The notes below the pieces were generated by a model. It searched no databases. It was not told the origin of the DNA and saw nothing but the letters and a program-made list of their open reading frames with translations. Below, piece by piece: positions 12,896-12,978 of a DNA stretch of 12,978 nucleotides (positions are counted from its first letter, which is position 1; every line of letters begins with the position of its first letter). The stretch is from assembly GCA_946482425.1 (NCBI GenBank), contig CAMLRO010000040.1:1-12978 (forward strand). Direction: 5' to 3'. This DNA is from an uncultured Lactobacillus sp. GTDB taxonomy: Bacteria; Bacillota; Bacilli; Lactobacillales; Lactobacillaceae. The position numbers were made by a program, and so were the translations under genes.

Positions 12896-12978
12896 AAAAA
12901 CTGATAAACCTTGTTAAAATTAGGCAGCTTGAATAAGAATTCAGTCTACATCGTCAAACAAAGATTTATCAGTTTTTT
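12896..12978 (+). terminator. Long-loop structured terminator after the GH29-like gene
   Basis: AAAAACTGATAAA (12896-12908) pairs perfectly with TTTATCAGTTTTT (12965-12977), ending in a T-run at the window edge. Inside, TTGTT (12911-12915) can pair with AACAA (12957-12961) across a small internal loop, and TGAAT-AAGA-ATTCA forms an apical hairpin near 12929-12942. The 56-base interval between the main arms is unusual for a plain terminator. The structure is nearly symmetrical and could serve a convergent gene beyond the window. Confidence 0.55.

Overview
The window looks like a chromosomal segment of a low-GC Firmicute of the Lactobacillaceae, most likely the genus Lactobacillus (acidophilus/delbrueckii group). 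The evidence is the strongly AT-rich intergenic DNA, AGGAGG-type ribosome binding sites, the rsmG-noc-parA-parB order typical of Firmicute origin regions, and protein styles (cytoplasmic ApbE, HrtB-like permease, paired flavin reductases) familiar from lactobacilli. Species is inference. I see no mobile element, CRISPR array, tRNA or rRNA.

Layout. 1-3014 (minus) is one tight operon: rsmG (16S rRNA methyltransferase), noc (nucleoid occlusion), parA/soj and the 5' part of parB/spo0J, which runs off the left edge. Just upstream of rsmG is a cluster of parS-like half-sites that could also fold in the leader RNA. A divergent cvpA-type membrane gene (3172-3708, plus) ends at a perfect bidirectional terminator (3791-3826). 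3827-5559 (minus) is a two-gene operon of an MptpB-like tyrosine phosphatase followed by a cytoplasmic ApbE-type flavin transferase. Its promoter is interlaced with the terminator of the preceding operon. 5645-6744 (minus) is a tandem pair of paralogous NAD(P)H-dependent FMN-reductase-like flavodoxin-fold proteins. 6888-7838 (minus) holds a TetR-type regulator and an unrecognised 73-residue acidic protein. 7839-8333 is a very AT-rich gene-poor gap with an isolated hairpin/terminator.

8334-10592 (minus) is the clearest functional unit: regulator, permease and ATPase in the order hrtR-hrtB-hrtA, resembling the lactococcal heme-sensing, heme-efflux operon. The regulator keeps a histidine at position 72, and a 23-bp palindrome directly downstream of the -10 box contains TGACA-N3-TGTCA, the same core architecture as I recall for the lactococcal HrtR operator. 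10732-12136 (minus) is a yaaA/histidine-phosphatase operon. Divergent from it, 12193-12873 (plus) encodes a 226-residue protein that reads like a shortened GH29 alpha-fucosidase. The window closes with a long-looped structured terminator.

Most of this is conserved housekeeping. The parts most worth a second look are the hrt operon and its operator, the truncated GH29-like protein, the interlaced terminator/promoter/palindrome at 5580-5640, the parS-like repeat, and the orphan acidic protein with its AT-rich flank. I found no clear evidence of a wholly new multi-gene system.
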